Positions 51,629 to 60,195 of a stretch of DNA of 64,000 bases are shown one piece after another. Made by a program: the position numbers and the translations under genes. The notes under the pieces are model-generated. The model did not search any database, had not been told where the DNA came from, and was given only the letters and a program-made list of their open reading frames with translations. The DNA comes from Lyngbya aestuarii BL J (GTDB lineage: Bacteria; Cyanobacteriota; Cyanobacteriia; Cyanobacteriales; Microcoleaceae). The DNA is taken from NCBI RefSeq assembly GCF_000478195.2, contig NZ_AUZM01000007.1, positions 1 through 64,000 on the forward strand. Reading direction: 5' to 3'. Each line of letters begins with the position of its first letter. Positions within the stretch are counted from its first letter, which is position 1.

Positions 51629-54331
51629 ATGTTGCGAATTTCTATTCCCGAGAAACTTTTAAAACGGTTCAAAGTAATCGCGACTCAAATCCTACAACCT
51701 CAATCTCAGAGACGCTTGGCTATCCTTGAAGCCTGTCTGATTGGTTTAGTCTCTGGATTGGCTGCTTTCTGCTTACGAGTCGGAGCGGGATGGTTAGGGT
51801 CATGGCGAATCTATGGCACCATTCATGCTCCCTTACCGATTTGGGTGTTTTTACCGAGTGTGGGACTCATTGGCGGCTTTCTCACCGGGTTTTTAGTCGA
51901 ACGATTTGCTCCGGAAACCACTGGCAGCGGAGTTCCCCAGGTAAAAGCAGCTTTAAGTGGAATGCCCATTTCTCTTGACTTTCGAGTTGCCATCTCCAAA
52001 CTCCTCGGCACAATGTTTACGATGGGTTCGGGTTTAACTCTCGGACGTCAAGGGCCTACCGTTCAAATTGGTGCCGCTCTGGCCGCTTGGATTGGGCGTT
52101 GGGTGCCAACTTCTCCAAACTACAGCCGCCAAATTATCGCCTGTGGGGCAGCCGCCGGATTAGCCGCCGGGTTTAACGCTCCCATTGCAGGGGTTTTATT
52201 TGTCGTCGAAGACTTACTCCACGATATTTCCGGTCTTACCTTGGGGCCTGCGATTATCGCCTCTTTTATCGGGGCGGTGGTTTCTCGTCTCTTAGAAGGT
52301 CAAAACCCCGACTTTGAACCCCCTTCACCCGAACTCCTGGAACGTTCCTATCAACAATGGTTAATTCAACCGGCTGAAATCCCGTTTTATATCATTTTAG
52401 GAATTCTGGCGGGTTTACTGGGAACGCTATTTAGTCGAGGCATTGTTTTTGCCCTCAAATTTAGCCGCAAAACCTTTTCATTGGGACTCCCGGTACGAAT
52501 GGGATTCGCAGGATTTTTGTGTGGGTTAATTGTTTCCGTCTTACCTATGGAATTTCGCAATAACGCTGGTTTGCGGGAATTTCTTCTCAGTGGGGAACTC
52601 AACTGGACAATCACCGCTCTAGCTTTTGTTGCTCACTTTGTCCTGACGACGATAGCGGCGAGTTCTTCGGCGCCGGGCGGATTATTTGCCCCCTCGCTGG
52701 TTTTAGGGGCGGCGTTAGGGAAATTGATTGGGATTTGGGAATTTAGCTTAATTGGTTTGGAACCTCCGACAACCTTTGCTTATGCGGGAATGGGGGCTTT
52801 CTTTTGTGCGGTTTCTCGAACGCCGATCACAGCCGTTGTGATTGTGTTTGAGATTACCCGAGATTTTAACTTAGTGTTGCAACTGATGATTTGTTCGGTT
52901 GTTGCTTACTTTGTTGCCGATAAAATTGATAAACAATCCCTTTATGATCGCCTCCTCAAATTAAACGGTATTGAGTTAAAAGAAGATCAACTTGATCGCG
53001 AAGCGTTGAGTAAGTTACTCGCTAGAGATGTCATGCAGCGTCAGGTGGAAACGTTATCGAGTCAGTTACCGCTTTTACAAGTCCGACAGGAGTTTTCTCG
53101 CTCTCAACATCGAGGCTTTCCAGTCGTAGACAATGGCAAACTGGTGGGGATAGTTACCCAAAGAGATTTGAGTAATGTTAGTCAGCAAAATTTGCCCGAG
53201 GATACGCCTTTACACCAGTTTATGACTTCCAAACCGATTGCGGTAACTCCTGATGAAACCTTAACTCAAGTTCTCTATTTACTCGGTAAATATAAACCCA
53301 GTCGTTTACCTGTGGTTGAAGGTCGTCATCTGGTTGGGATTATTACCCGCAGTGATATTATTAAAGCGGAGTTGGGCATTCTTAGCGGTGAAGATACACA
53401 AGTCGGGTTACATCCAGAACCTTCTTATGTCGTCTATCAAACCCGAGCGCCTCAAGTCGGTCAGGGACGGATGTTGGTTTCCCTTCACAACCCCAAAACG
53501 GCTCCCTCTCTATTGGAAATTGCCGCCGCGATCGCTCGTGAACGAAATTATGAGATAGAATGCTTAAACGTGATTACGATACCTCGTCATCGTTCGCCGA
53601 GTGAAACGCCTGTTCGACTCACTAAAAGTCGGCGTTTGATGCGACAAGCTGAACAAATGGGGCGGGCTTGGAAAATTCCCCTACATACTCAAGTTCGGGT
53701 AACAAATGATGTTGCTCAAGCAATTCTTGAAACGACAAAAGAGCGACATATTGATCTGATTTTGATGGGTTGGCAAGGTAAATCTTCGACGAGCGATCGC
53801 GTTTTTGGTAATGTCGTAGATATGATTATTCGAGCTTGTGAGTGTGAAATGGTTTTGGTCAAATGGCCGCAAATGGTTGATCCTTTTGGTACAAAACGGA
53901 AGTTGCGCTTACATTCTCTTTTAGGTTGGCAACGCTGGTTAGTTCCGATTCGCGATGATGCTAAAAAGTCGGTTGCGGTTCAACTGTTACCTGCTTTAAC
54001 ACACTTAAGTCATCAAGCCGAAATTCGGTTGTTGAAAGTCATGAATCAAGGGGTTTCTGTTGCGGAAAAACGAGCTTGGGAACAGACCTCTCAGGAGTTA
54101 AGTTCTCTGTTGAATTCTCAAGTGAGAATAACGGCGGTGACTTCTGAGTTTGTTCCGGATGCGGTGATTAATTTTGCTTATCAAGAACATTGTGATGTGG
54201 TGGTTTTAGGGGCTAGTCGTGAAGGAATGCTTAAACAAGTGATTCAAGGGAATATTCCCGAAGCGATCGCTCGTCATTGTGATTGTACTGTGATTTTGGT
54301 TCGTCCGGCAATTGGTCATACAGCGGATTAA
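51629..54331 (+). CDS. CLC chloride transporter with CBS pair and two universal-stress-protein domains
   Basis: A 900-residue fusion. The CLC domain (about 30-445) has GSGVP (99-103), GRQGPTVQIG (139-148), GFNAPIAGVLFVVED (181-195) and GLFAPSLVLGAALGK. The gating glutamate of GREGP is Gln141, and the internal proton-path Glu is Asp195. Two CBS domains (about 460-590) and two UspA-like domains (about 610-755 and 765-900, with GWQGKSSTSDRVFG and VLGASREGML) follow. The cytoplasmic parts may sense nucleotides. In CLC-ec1, changing the gating Glu to Gln uncouples H+ from Cl-, so this copy may be a channel-like or uncoupled transporter; this is inference. Confidence 0.92.
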   Translation: MLRISIPEKLLKRFKVIATQILQPQSQRRLAILEACLIGLVSGLAAFCLRVGAGWLGSWRIYGTIHAPLPIWVFLPSVGLIGGFLTGFLVERFAPETTGSGVPQVKAALSGMPISLDFRVAISKLLGTMFTMGSGLTLGRQGPTVQIGAALAAWIGRWVPTSPNYSRQIIACGAAAGLAAGFNAPIAGVLFVVEDLLHDISGLTLGPAIIASFIGAVVSRLLEGQNPDFEPPSPELLERSYQQWLIQPAEIPFYIILGILAGLLGTLFSRGIVFALKFSRKTFSLGLPVRMGFAGFLCGLIVSVLPMEFRNNAGLREFLLSGELNWTITALAFVAHFVLTTIAASSSAPGGLFAPSLVLGAALGKLIGIWEFSLIGLEPPTTFAYAGMGAFFCAVSRTPITAVVIVFEITRDFNLVLQLMICSVVAYFVADKIDKQSLYDRLLKLNGIELKEDQLDREALSKLLARDVMQRQVETLSSQLPLLQVRQEFSRSQHRGFPVVDNGKLVGIVTQRDLSNVSQQNLPEDTPLHQFMTSKPIAVTPDETLTQVLYLLGKYKPSRLPVVEGRHLVGIITRSDIIKAELGILSGEDTQVGLHPEPSYVVYQTRAPQVGQGRMLVSLHNPKTAPSLLEIAAAIARERNYEIECLNVITIPRHRSPSETPVRLTKSRRLMRQAEQMGRAWKIPLHTQVRVTNDVAQAILETTKERHIDLILMGWQGKSSTSDRVFGNVVDMIIRACECEMVLVKWPQMVDPFGTKRKLRLHSLLGWQRWLVPIRDDAKKSVAVQLLPALTHLSHQAEIRLLKVMNQGVSVAEKRAWEQTSQELSSLLNSQVRITAVTSEFVPDAVINFAYQEHCDVVVLGASREGMLKQVIQGNIPEAIARHCDCTVILVRPAIGHTAD

Positions 54332-54438
54332 ATCTTTTGAAAGAACAGTCTTTGAAAAGATTCTCAGTCCAATTAAGGATCTGTCTCTCACCAAGCGCAA
54401 TTTTTCAGCGATCGCTGTCTCCCTCTCTCCTGACTTTC

Positions 54439-55569
54439 ATGGTTCATTTTAATGTCAATTTTCAATATTTTAATTCATTTGCAGATATCACATTGAGTTT
54501 AGCAAAAACTTTTTCTCAACTCGGTGTTGATGTTTCGATTGAACCCTCTGAACTCTCTCCTGATGCCTTGAAAGTGATTAGTGATCAAGAGAAAGAGATG
54601 CTAGAATATTGGATGGAACAATCTCCGTCTCAACTGTTTCAATTTAAGTGGTCACATTATTGGCCAACAACCCGAGATCTTCAGCTTCAAGGTCATGTGA
54701 ATTTTGAGTTTTTTGCGATTAACTATGAATTCACTCGCACGGATCAATATCATGATGATTGGATTCAATCAACTCTCCACAATTCCTATCATAAATTAGC
54801 GGTGAGTCACTATTGTAAACAAATTTTATTACAAGCAGGATGTTCAGAATCTGATGTTTCTGTTTTACCTTTGGGTGCTAATCCTTTGTTATTCAATTGT
54901 TCAGAGCTAGAAAGGCAAGTCCAGGCTCAGAAAAAGCCTCAAGTGAAATGTTTTTTACATCTAACAAACTCTTGGGATTTATATCGATTTGGAACGGATA
55001 TATTTTTTCCTTTGTTTTGTGAAGAATTTCAGGGAAATCCGAATGTTTTATTAATTATCAAAGATGGCGGAAGTAATTATAATAAAGTGGCTGAAATGGC
55101 TATTGATATTCGGAAAAAGTTAGGCAATACAATGCCGAATGTTTATATTCTCAGAAGACTCCTGAATAAAACGGATTTAACCCAATTATATTTATTCTCA
55201 GATGTTGTCGTTGCTCCCTTTCGAGGCGAAGGATTTGCAATTAAAATTCTTGATGCTTTTGCCGCAGGTTTACCTGTAATTATGCCGCTTTATGGAGGGC
55301 CAACAGAATATGCAAATTCTAGCAATTGTTATCCGATTGAATATGACTTAGTTCCCCTCGGAAAATGTTATGATACTCAGTATATTCAACCTCAAAATAG
55401 TCCCCATTGGGCTGAACCCAATCGAGAATCTTTGCGACAACAACTCCATCGAGTGATGATTGATGAAAATCAAGCTTTAGTTCGTCAAAGAGCTAAAGAA
55501 ACTGCACAACAATTTTCTTGGGACATAACGGCTAAAAAGCTTTTTGCTTTGATGAGAAAATTATCTTAG
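54439..55569 (+). CDS. GT4-like glycosyltransferase
   Basis: A 376-residue GT-B protein starting MVHFNVNFQYFNSFADITLSLA. Features are SHYCKQILLQAGCSESDVSVLPLGANP (acceptor side), a Rossmann-like second half (VLLIIKDGGSNYNKVAEMA) and SDVVVAPFRGEGFAIKILDAFAAGLPVIMPLYGGPTEY, a GT4 nucleotide-sugar site. The start at 54439 is preferred to the reading from 54283, whose first 52 residues overlap the CLC gene and look non-protein. Substrate unknown. Confidence 0.85.
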   Translation: MVHFNVNFQYFNSFADITLSLAKTFSQLGVDVSIEPSELSPDALKVISDQEKEMLEYWMEQSPSQLFQFKWSHYWPTTRDLQLQGHVNFEFFAINYEFTRTDQYHDDWIQSTLHNSYHKLAVSHYCKQILLQAGCSESDVSVLPLGANPLLFNCSELERQVQAQKKPQVKCFLHLTNSWDLYRFGTDIFFPLFCEEFQGNPNVLLIIKDGGSNYNKVAEMAIDIRKKLGNTMPNVYILRRLLNKTDLTQLYLFSDVVVAPFRGEGFAIKILDAFAAGLPVIMPLYGGPTEYANSSNCYPIEYDLVPLGKCYDTQYIQPQNSPHWAEPNRESLRQQLHRVMIDENQALVRQRAKETAQQFSWDITAKKLFALMRKLS

Positions 55570-55626
55570 AAAGATTAAGATTTCATAAGTTAACTCTCCA
55601 GTTTTACCTTCAGCCTTAACTAGACC

Positions 55627-55657
55627 TTGACAAAACCCGATAGATTGAGGTTATACT
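55627..55657 (+). promoter_or_regulatory. Sigma70-type promoter for a putative small RNA
   Basis: TTGACA (55627-55632) and TATACT (55652-55657), spacer 19 (or 18 if TTATAC is read). A good -35 and near-consensus -10 in a gap without a gene start nearby. Transcription would begin about 55664. Confidence 0.55.
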
Positions 55658-55664
55658 AAACTTA

Positions 55665-55977
55665 GGGAGAGAATAATACAAATTCCTCCTTCCGATAGAG
55701 TCGGAAAGCATATGAAATCATTTAGAAAAAGGGTAAATCCTTCCTTGGAGGTGGAATCCTTCTTTACTTAGCAAAGCTAGACATTGGCTTAATAAAATTC
55801 AGGTTGGGTTACTTTCCAGGAGCCAGAGGTCGAACTGGCGACCCCCTTGAACCTGAGAACATTTCGAGAAACATTAAAAAACCTAGAAACAGGTCAATTT
55901 TTTTATGAGTGTCTAACTGGAGAACATTAAACCCTTGGTAATCTTAAAAGATTGCTCAATTTTGGTGTTCTCTTTTT
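55665..55977 (+). ncRNA. Candidate structured RNA or attenuated leader
   Basis: About 310 bases between the promoter at 55627 and the terminator at 55977. Visible stems are TTCCGA/TCGGAA (55690-55706), TCAGGTT/AACCTGA (55799-55856) enclosing GCCAG/CTGGC (55822-55839), and the terminator. A 19-codon frame starting ATG at 55712 lies just after the first stem. I do not recognise a known RNA family. It could be a free small RNA or the leader of the double-GNAT gene at 56187. Confidence 0.45.
55920..55977 (+). terminator. Terminator of the putative small RNA
   Basis: Outer stem GAGAACA/TGTTCTC (55920-55926 with 55966-55972), inner stem AATCTT/AAGATT (55940-55945 with 55948-55953), then five T. 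Confidence 0.65.
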
Positions 55978-56186
55978 CACAATATTATTGTCGGAATTTA
56001 GTACGCTAATCAAATTAGCCAACTTAAGTCTGTTTAAAAACTTAAACTAAATTCCTCAATATTTCTATTCCTAAACTTCCTTAAACAAGGGTATATTCTA
56101 GCGTTTGATTCAGCCATTCATGCAAACGCTAAATGAAAGATTGAATCCATACATTCCAAATCATTTGTCAAACTGGATGAAAAGTT

Positions 56187-57152
56187 ATGATGTTAGCAAG
56201 TTTAACGAGACGGTCTTACCAAAAAGCCACAGATCGAAGTTCGATTACGAATTTAGTCAATACTTGTGCGGCTTATGATCGTTTAGATGAAGATGTTTCT
56301 TTAGCCGAATTTAAACTCATTTTGAATTCACCAGATTTAGAACGGAGTTGTGATACCTACCTAATCGAAAAAGATAACAGTCAACTAATCGGTTTAGCCT
56401 TAATTGAACATCAAGAATCAACGACTAAAATTGACGGTAATCTGTGGATATTTGTTCATCCAGATGTTCGACATCAAGGGTTAGAAGCCGAGTTGATTCA
56501 ATGGAGTGAAAAACATCTACAACGACTCGGACGACAAAAACATCGACCTGTACGACTCCTCACCGATAGCCGAGACGATCAAGTAGATCGAGCGGTATTA
56601 TTTAATCAACAAGGTTTTCAAATTAAACGAGAATTTTTTACCTTAGAACGATCACTTCTTCAACCCTTACCCCTTCCCCAACTCCCCGAAGGATTTCAAC
56701 TGATTTCTTTAAAAAATCAAGACCAAATTCCCGCTTGGGTGGAAATGTATAATCAATCCTTTATTGACCACTGGAACCATTACGATATTACCGCAGAAAC
56801 CGTTGAATATTGGCAGACACTTCCCGATTATCAACCCGAATTAGACCTGATTGCGATCGCACCCGATGGCACCTTTGCGGCGTTGTGTAGCTGTCGTCTG
56901 AAGCCTCAAACTCACAATAAAGCTTATACAGGTTGGATCGAGTGGTTAGGAACTCGACGCGGTTTCCGACGCATGGGGTTAGGACGGGCGATGTTATTTG
57001 CGGGAATACGTCAATTACAAGCAGCCGGCGCCGATACCGTTAAACTCAGTGTAGACTCTCAAAGTCTCACGGGTGCAAATCATCTTTATGAGTCTGTTGG
57101 ATTTCGTCCTGTAGAAACTGTTTTATCTTGGGTTAAACCTGTCGCAGCATAA
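56187..57152 (+). CDS. Double-GNAT acetyltransferase-like protein
   Basis: A 321-residue protein made of two GNAT folds. The C-terminal one (about 170-318) has an intact acetyl-CoA motif, RRMGLGRA (261-268), and NHLYESVGFRPV. The N-terminal one (about 8-155) keeps VHPDVRHQGLEAEL (90-103) but its loop reads QGLE instead of the usual GxG, so cofactor binding there is doubtful. The layout resembles MshD-type double GNATs, with one active and one degenerate domain. Substrate unknown. Met2 is an alternative start. Confidence 0.85.
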   Translation: MMLASLTRRSYQKATDRSSITNLVNTCAAYDRLDEDVSLAEFKLILNSPDLERSCDTYLIEKDNSQLIGLALIEHQESTTKIDGNLWIFVHPDVRHQGLEAELIQWSEKHLQRLGRQKHRPVRLLTDSRDDQVDRAVLFNQQGFQIKREFFTLERSLLQPLPLPQLPEGFQLISLKNQDQIPAWVEMYNQSFIDHWNHYDITAETVEYWQTLPDYQPELDLIAIAPDGTFAALCSCRLKPQTHNKAYTGWIEWLGTRRGFRRMGLGRAMLFAGIRQLQAAGADTVKLSVDSQSLTGANHLYESVGFRPVETVLSWVKPVAA

Positions 57153-57158
57153 ACAAAG

Positions 57159-57220
57159 GGGCGGGTTAAATTGCAATCGGTGGATTAATAGAATTGCCAG
57201 TTTAATCACCAAACCCGCCC
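57159..57220. terminator. Nested hairpin between convergent genes
   Basis: Outer stem GGGCGGGTT/AACCCGCCC (57159-57167 with 57212-57220) encloses an inner GGTG..ATTAA/TTAATCACC stem. It lies just after the GNAT gene and before the convergent gene ending at 57309. Confidence 0.65.
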
Positions 57221-57308
57221 GTATTATTTCTCAAGTTCCTACACTCCTTTGTTCTTAAAGATAATCTCTCAATAAGAATCAAGACTCAATCACAAAATCT
57301 CCGAAAAA

Positions 57309-57722
57309 CTATCTAAACAATCTCTTGATCAAGTTATTCTTCTCTCGTTGGCTGCGTTCCCAATCTTCCCATTCTTCTTGATTAGAAGTTGTCGGATAAT
57401 TCGGCTGATAGTTGTCATCAAAACACGCCGCACCCCCTCCTCCTAGAACACAATCTATTTCGGCTTGAGTTTCAGGAACTAAAACCACTGTGTTCTCCGT
57501 CGAGGATATAGGTTCAATAGGTTCAATAACTTTAGGTTTTTCTGGGGGCTGAGACTGGGGGTATTCCCGAAGAGTGGGAATCGTTTTAACTTCTTCAACA
57601 GGTTGATCCCTTCCCGAGGTAAAAAGTGATAAGAGAAAACCTCCTATCAAGGTAGTGGCTACAACGACTCCCACAATTTGTGGTCTACTGAGTTGGTTAG
57701 CTTTTGTTGATTCTGATTCCAT
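57309..57722 (-). CDS. Hypothetical single-helix membrane protein
   Basis: A 137-residue protein starting MESESTKANQL with one membrane helix (about 18-38), a Pro/Glu-rich linker and a short C-terminal part with ETQAEIDCVLGGGGAACFD and a basic tail. The two cysteines could pair if the tail lies outside the membrane. The start at 57722 is set by AGGAG upstream; the GTG at 57731 overlaps that site. Not recognised. Confidence 0.65.
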   Translation of the reverse strand: MESESTKANQLSRPQIVGVVVATTLIGGFLLSLFTSGRDQPVEEVKTIPTLREYPQSQPPEKPKVIEPIEPISSTENTVVLVPETQAEIDCVLGGGGAACFDDNYQPNYPTTSNQEEWEDWERSQREKNNLIKRLFR

Positions 57723-58015
57723 TGCTGTCACTCCTAAAAATTAGGGTTGAACTCAAGCTTAGATGTATTTATTATACCGAGAGAACATGATCACGTTTCA
57801 AGATCTATCCGATGAAGTGAAAATATTGAGGGTTCACGGGGAGAGGGTATGAAGTTTGTTCTTCAACTCGGATAATTCCTAAGTCTGTTTTGCTACACCA
57901 TCAAAATTGTAAATGATCGGGGAAGATGTCAATAAATTGGCAAAATTACCGGAAAAAGCAATGTCATAACTGTTAAATAATCAACAAGGGATTATTTTTC
58001 AAAAGAGGTATGAGA

Positions 58016-58300
58016 ATGTACGAATATATCGTCAAATTCACCCATCAAGAACTCCCCTGTCAAAAAATCCACTCAGACAAGTGGCTTGATGTCGGTTCTT
58101 TATTAGAATTCAACCAAGAAAAAGGTAGAGTGATTGCTTTAGTTTCGGTTGTGATGAAACAGTTTTCTTCTGAGCTTAACAATTATGATACGATCCTAGA
58201 GATTGATTTACTCCAATACATTGTGAATCAAAACAGTAATATTAAACTATTTGACCTGCCATATAAAAATCAATTTGAACAGAAAAAAATGTTCAATTAA
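58016..58300 (+). CDS. Hypothetical protein, 94 residues
   Basis: A small soluble protein starting MYEYIVKFTHQELPCQKIHSD, with alternating beta-like segments and no known motif. The start at 58016 fits the AGAGG site; ATG 58010 is too close to it. It is convergent with the GHL10 gene. Function unknown. Confidence 0.6.
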   Translation: MYEYIVKFTHQELPCQKIHSDKWLDVGSLLEFNQEKGRVIALVSVVMKQFSSELNNYDTILEIDLLQYIVNQNSNIKLFDLPYKNQFEQKKMFN

Positions 58301-58395
58301 CCAAAGTCAATTGAACTTAATTTTTATTAAGGATAGGGAAGAACTTTAGAGTGATGTAAAGATCTTGTCGAGAACATCTCGACCGAAATTGCTGA

Positions 58396-59661
58396 TTAGT
58401 TTGTAGAAGGGGGTGAGGTTTCTGTGGGTACGGATGAAGCCGCAGTACCCAGTAAACGAGTTGCAGGTTGATTAAACAAGGCTTGAAAGTTAGATTTTCG
58501 CTCTTGAATAGACTCCGGTGCATAATCCCAAAGACTTTCAAAGAAGAAGAAAGACATTCCTAAACCCTGTTGACGCGCCGCTTGCACCTTGGCTTGAATA
58601 TGTTCCATCGCAATCGGTCGATTTCGTAAACCCGTTAAAATACCAACGCCAGTCGGAATTTTTTTGTGAACTTCTTTAATTTCCGGTCGAACAATTTCCG
58701 AGAGAAAACTATTAATATCAGGACGATAAACCTGCACAATTAACTCATCGACTAAATCTTCTTTTACCCAATTCACCCAATCTTGTAGATAAGTATTGTA
58801 GGCTAAATGATACGGATTCGGAGAAACGGAAAAAATCGCATTCGCCTGTTTTGCTTTGATCGCTTTATTGAGTCGTTTTACAAATGCTGTAATTTTATTC
58901 GCCCGCCAACGCATCCAAGTGGGATTCTCCGGGTTTGCAGGCGGATTGGCATTCATTTCTTGTCGATAGAGGGAAATTGTATAAGGATCGTAGCCAAATT
59001 CATTCGGTAAACTGAGGTGATCATCAAACTGAATTCCATCAACATTGTATTGAGTAATAACTTCTAAAACTAAGTCGGTGATTAATTTTTGAACTTGGGG
59101 ATGAAAGGGATTCAGCCAAACGACTTCACCCGCAGCACTAATCCAAGTTTGACTTCCATCCCGCTTTTGAGTTAACCAGTTGGGATGGTTTAACGCCAAT
59201 TCTGATGTCGGAGGCGCCATGAACCCAAACTCAAACCAGGGAATTACTAATAAGTTTTGTTGATGAGCAATGGTGGTGAGTTCCCCTAAAATATCTTGTC
59301 CTTGTAAACCCCGATGAATAAAGGGTTGAATCCCCGCTTCTTGGGCGACAGCACTCGGATACAGCGCATAACCGGAATTCCAGACGACAGGATAAATTGT
59401 ATTGAAGTTCAACCGCCCCAGTTGACTGATCGCTTCTTGTGCTTTTGGACGATCTCGCAAAATATCACTGTCGTTGCTGGTCATCCAAACGCCGCGAATT
59501 TCTTGGAAGGGTTGGGGATCGACGACGGCTTGACTCGGATGACTCGCCCAGGAAATGGTGATCCAGCAGGCGAACACAGCCAACAACAGAGATTTGAGCG
59601 AACGTATCGCCTGTTTAACGCGAATGGATGACCAACTTTTAGAGGTTAAACACAATTTCAT
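58396..59661 (-). CDS. GHL10/DUF187 glycoside-hydrolase-like secreted protein
   Basis: A 421-residue protein with an N-terminal signal or anchor (about 23-45, ending near SQAVVDP). The GHL10 domain (about 55-360) has EIRGVWMTSNDSDIL, FNTIYPVVWNSGYALYPS, VIPWFEFGF and DGIQFDDHLSLP (catalytic-type acids). Related enzymes act on peptidoglycan or surface glycans (DigH type). The TTG at 59670 is an alternative start. It is divergent from the GH13 gene. Confidence 0.87.
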   Translation of the reverse strand: MKLCLTSKSWSSIRVKQAIRSLKSLLLAVFACWITISWASHPSQAVVDPQPFQEIRGVWMTSNDSDILRDRPKAQEAISQLGRLNFNTIYPVVWNSGYALYPSAVAQEAGIQPFIHRGLQGQDILGELTTIAHQQNLLVIPWFEFGFMAPPTSELALNHPNWLTQKRDGSQTWISAAGEVVWLNPFHPQVQKLITDLVLEVITQYNVDGIQFDDHLSLPNEFGYDPYTISLYRQEMNANPPANPENPTWMRWRANKITAFVKRLNKAIKAKQANAIFSVSPNPYHLAYNTYLQDWVNWVKEDLVDELIVQVYRPDINSFLSEIVRPEIKEVHKKIPTGVGILTGLRNRPIAMEHIQAKVQAARQQGLGMSFFFFESLWDYAPESIQERKSNFQALFNQPATRLLGTAASSVPTETSPPSTN

Positions 59662-60195
59662 GGAGTTCAATGGTGAGTGAGGTTCCTAAGTGCATCAAGG
59701 AGGGAGCTTGATGATTGACAAGTGCCAGCAAGTCTTTGAACTTGCTCAAGAGAATATTAAGATAGTTTACCTGAGAAGGTGTATTTTAACTCAAAAACTA
59801 ACTATAAATTTGTTTGAATTTTAAGATTAGATTCACTTAAACCCCTCTTTTGCGATAGGAGAATTGAGGGATAGACCTTTGACGATCGCATTGATTACAG
59901 AATTCGCCCAAATTTAGATTTAACGCAGCTTTGCTCTAAATTTTTTGACTTTTACCCTATCAATTCCTGTATAATTTCTATTGAAGTTCATCGTCAAATC
60001 TTGGACAACTGGACTTCGGCTTGTTTCGGAGATGCCAGAGTTTATCTAAACTCAATCAGGACAGTCAAGATCTAGAAGGGGTTTTGATCTTTGATTGCAT
60101 CGATTAAAATTCCATTCCTTTATTGTTCTGATTGTGATCGAGATCGATAACTTTCTGAATTTTCGCTCAAAATCATCCTATTCTTTATTAATACA
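59662..60195. other. Divergent intergenic region
   Basis: About 530 bases between the GHL10 and GH13 genes. It has a promoter-like pair at 59945-59975 and AT-rich sequence otherwise. No gene seen. Confidence 0.5.
59945..59975 (+). promoter_or_regulatory. Candidate promoter of the GH13 gene
   Basis: TTGACT (59945-59950) and TATAAT (59970-59975), spacer 19. It would give a 5' leader of about 215 bases before the ATG at 60196. Confidence 0.45.

Noticed and set aside
55822-55839. tRNA T-arm-like sequence on the minus strand (GCCAG, TTCGACCT, CTGGC)
   Set aside because: The loop has eight bases instead of seven, and no acceptor-stem partner or anticodon arm can be built around it.
55846-55860. 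TGAACCTGAGAA resembling the core of a TPP riboswitch
   Set aside because: The GGGGTGC start, CTGAGA arm and following GG/CC stem of a TPP riboswitch are missing, and no thiamine gene is nearby.
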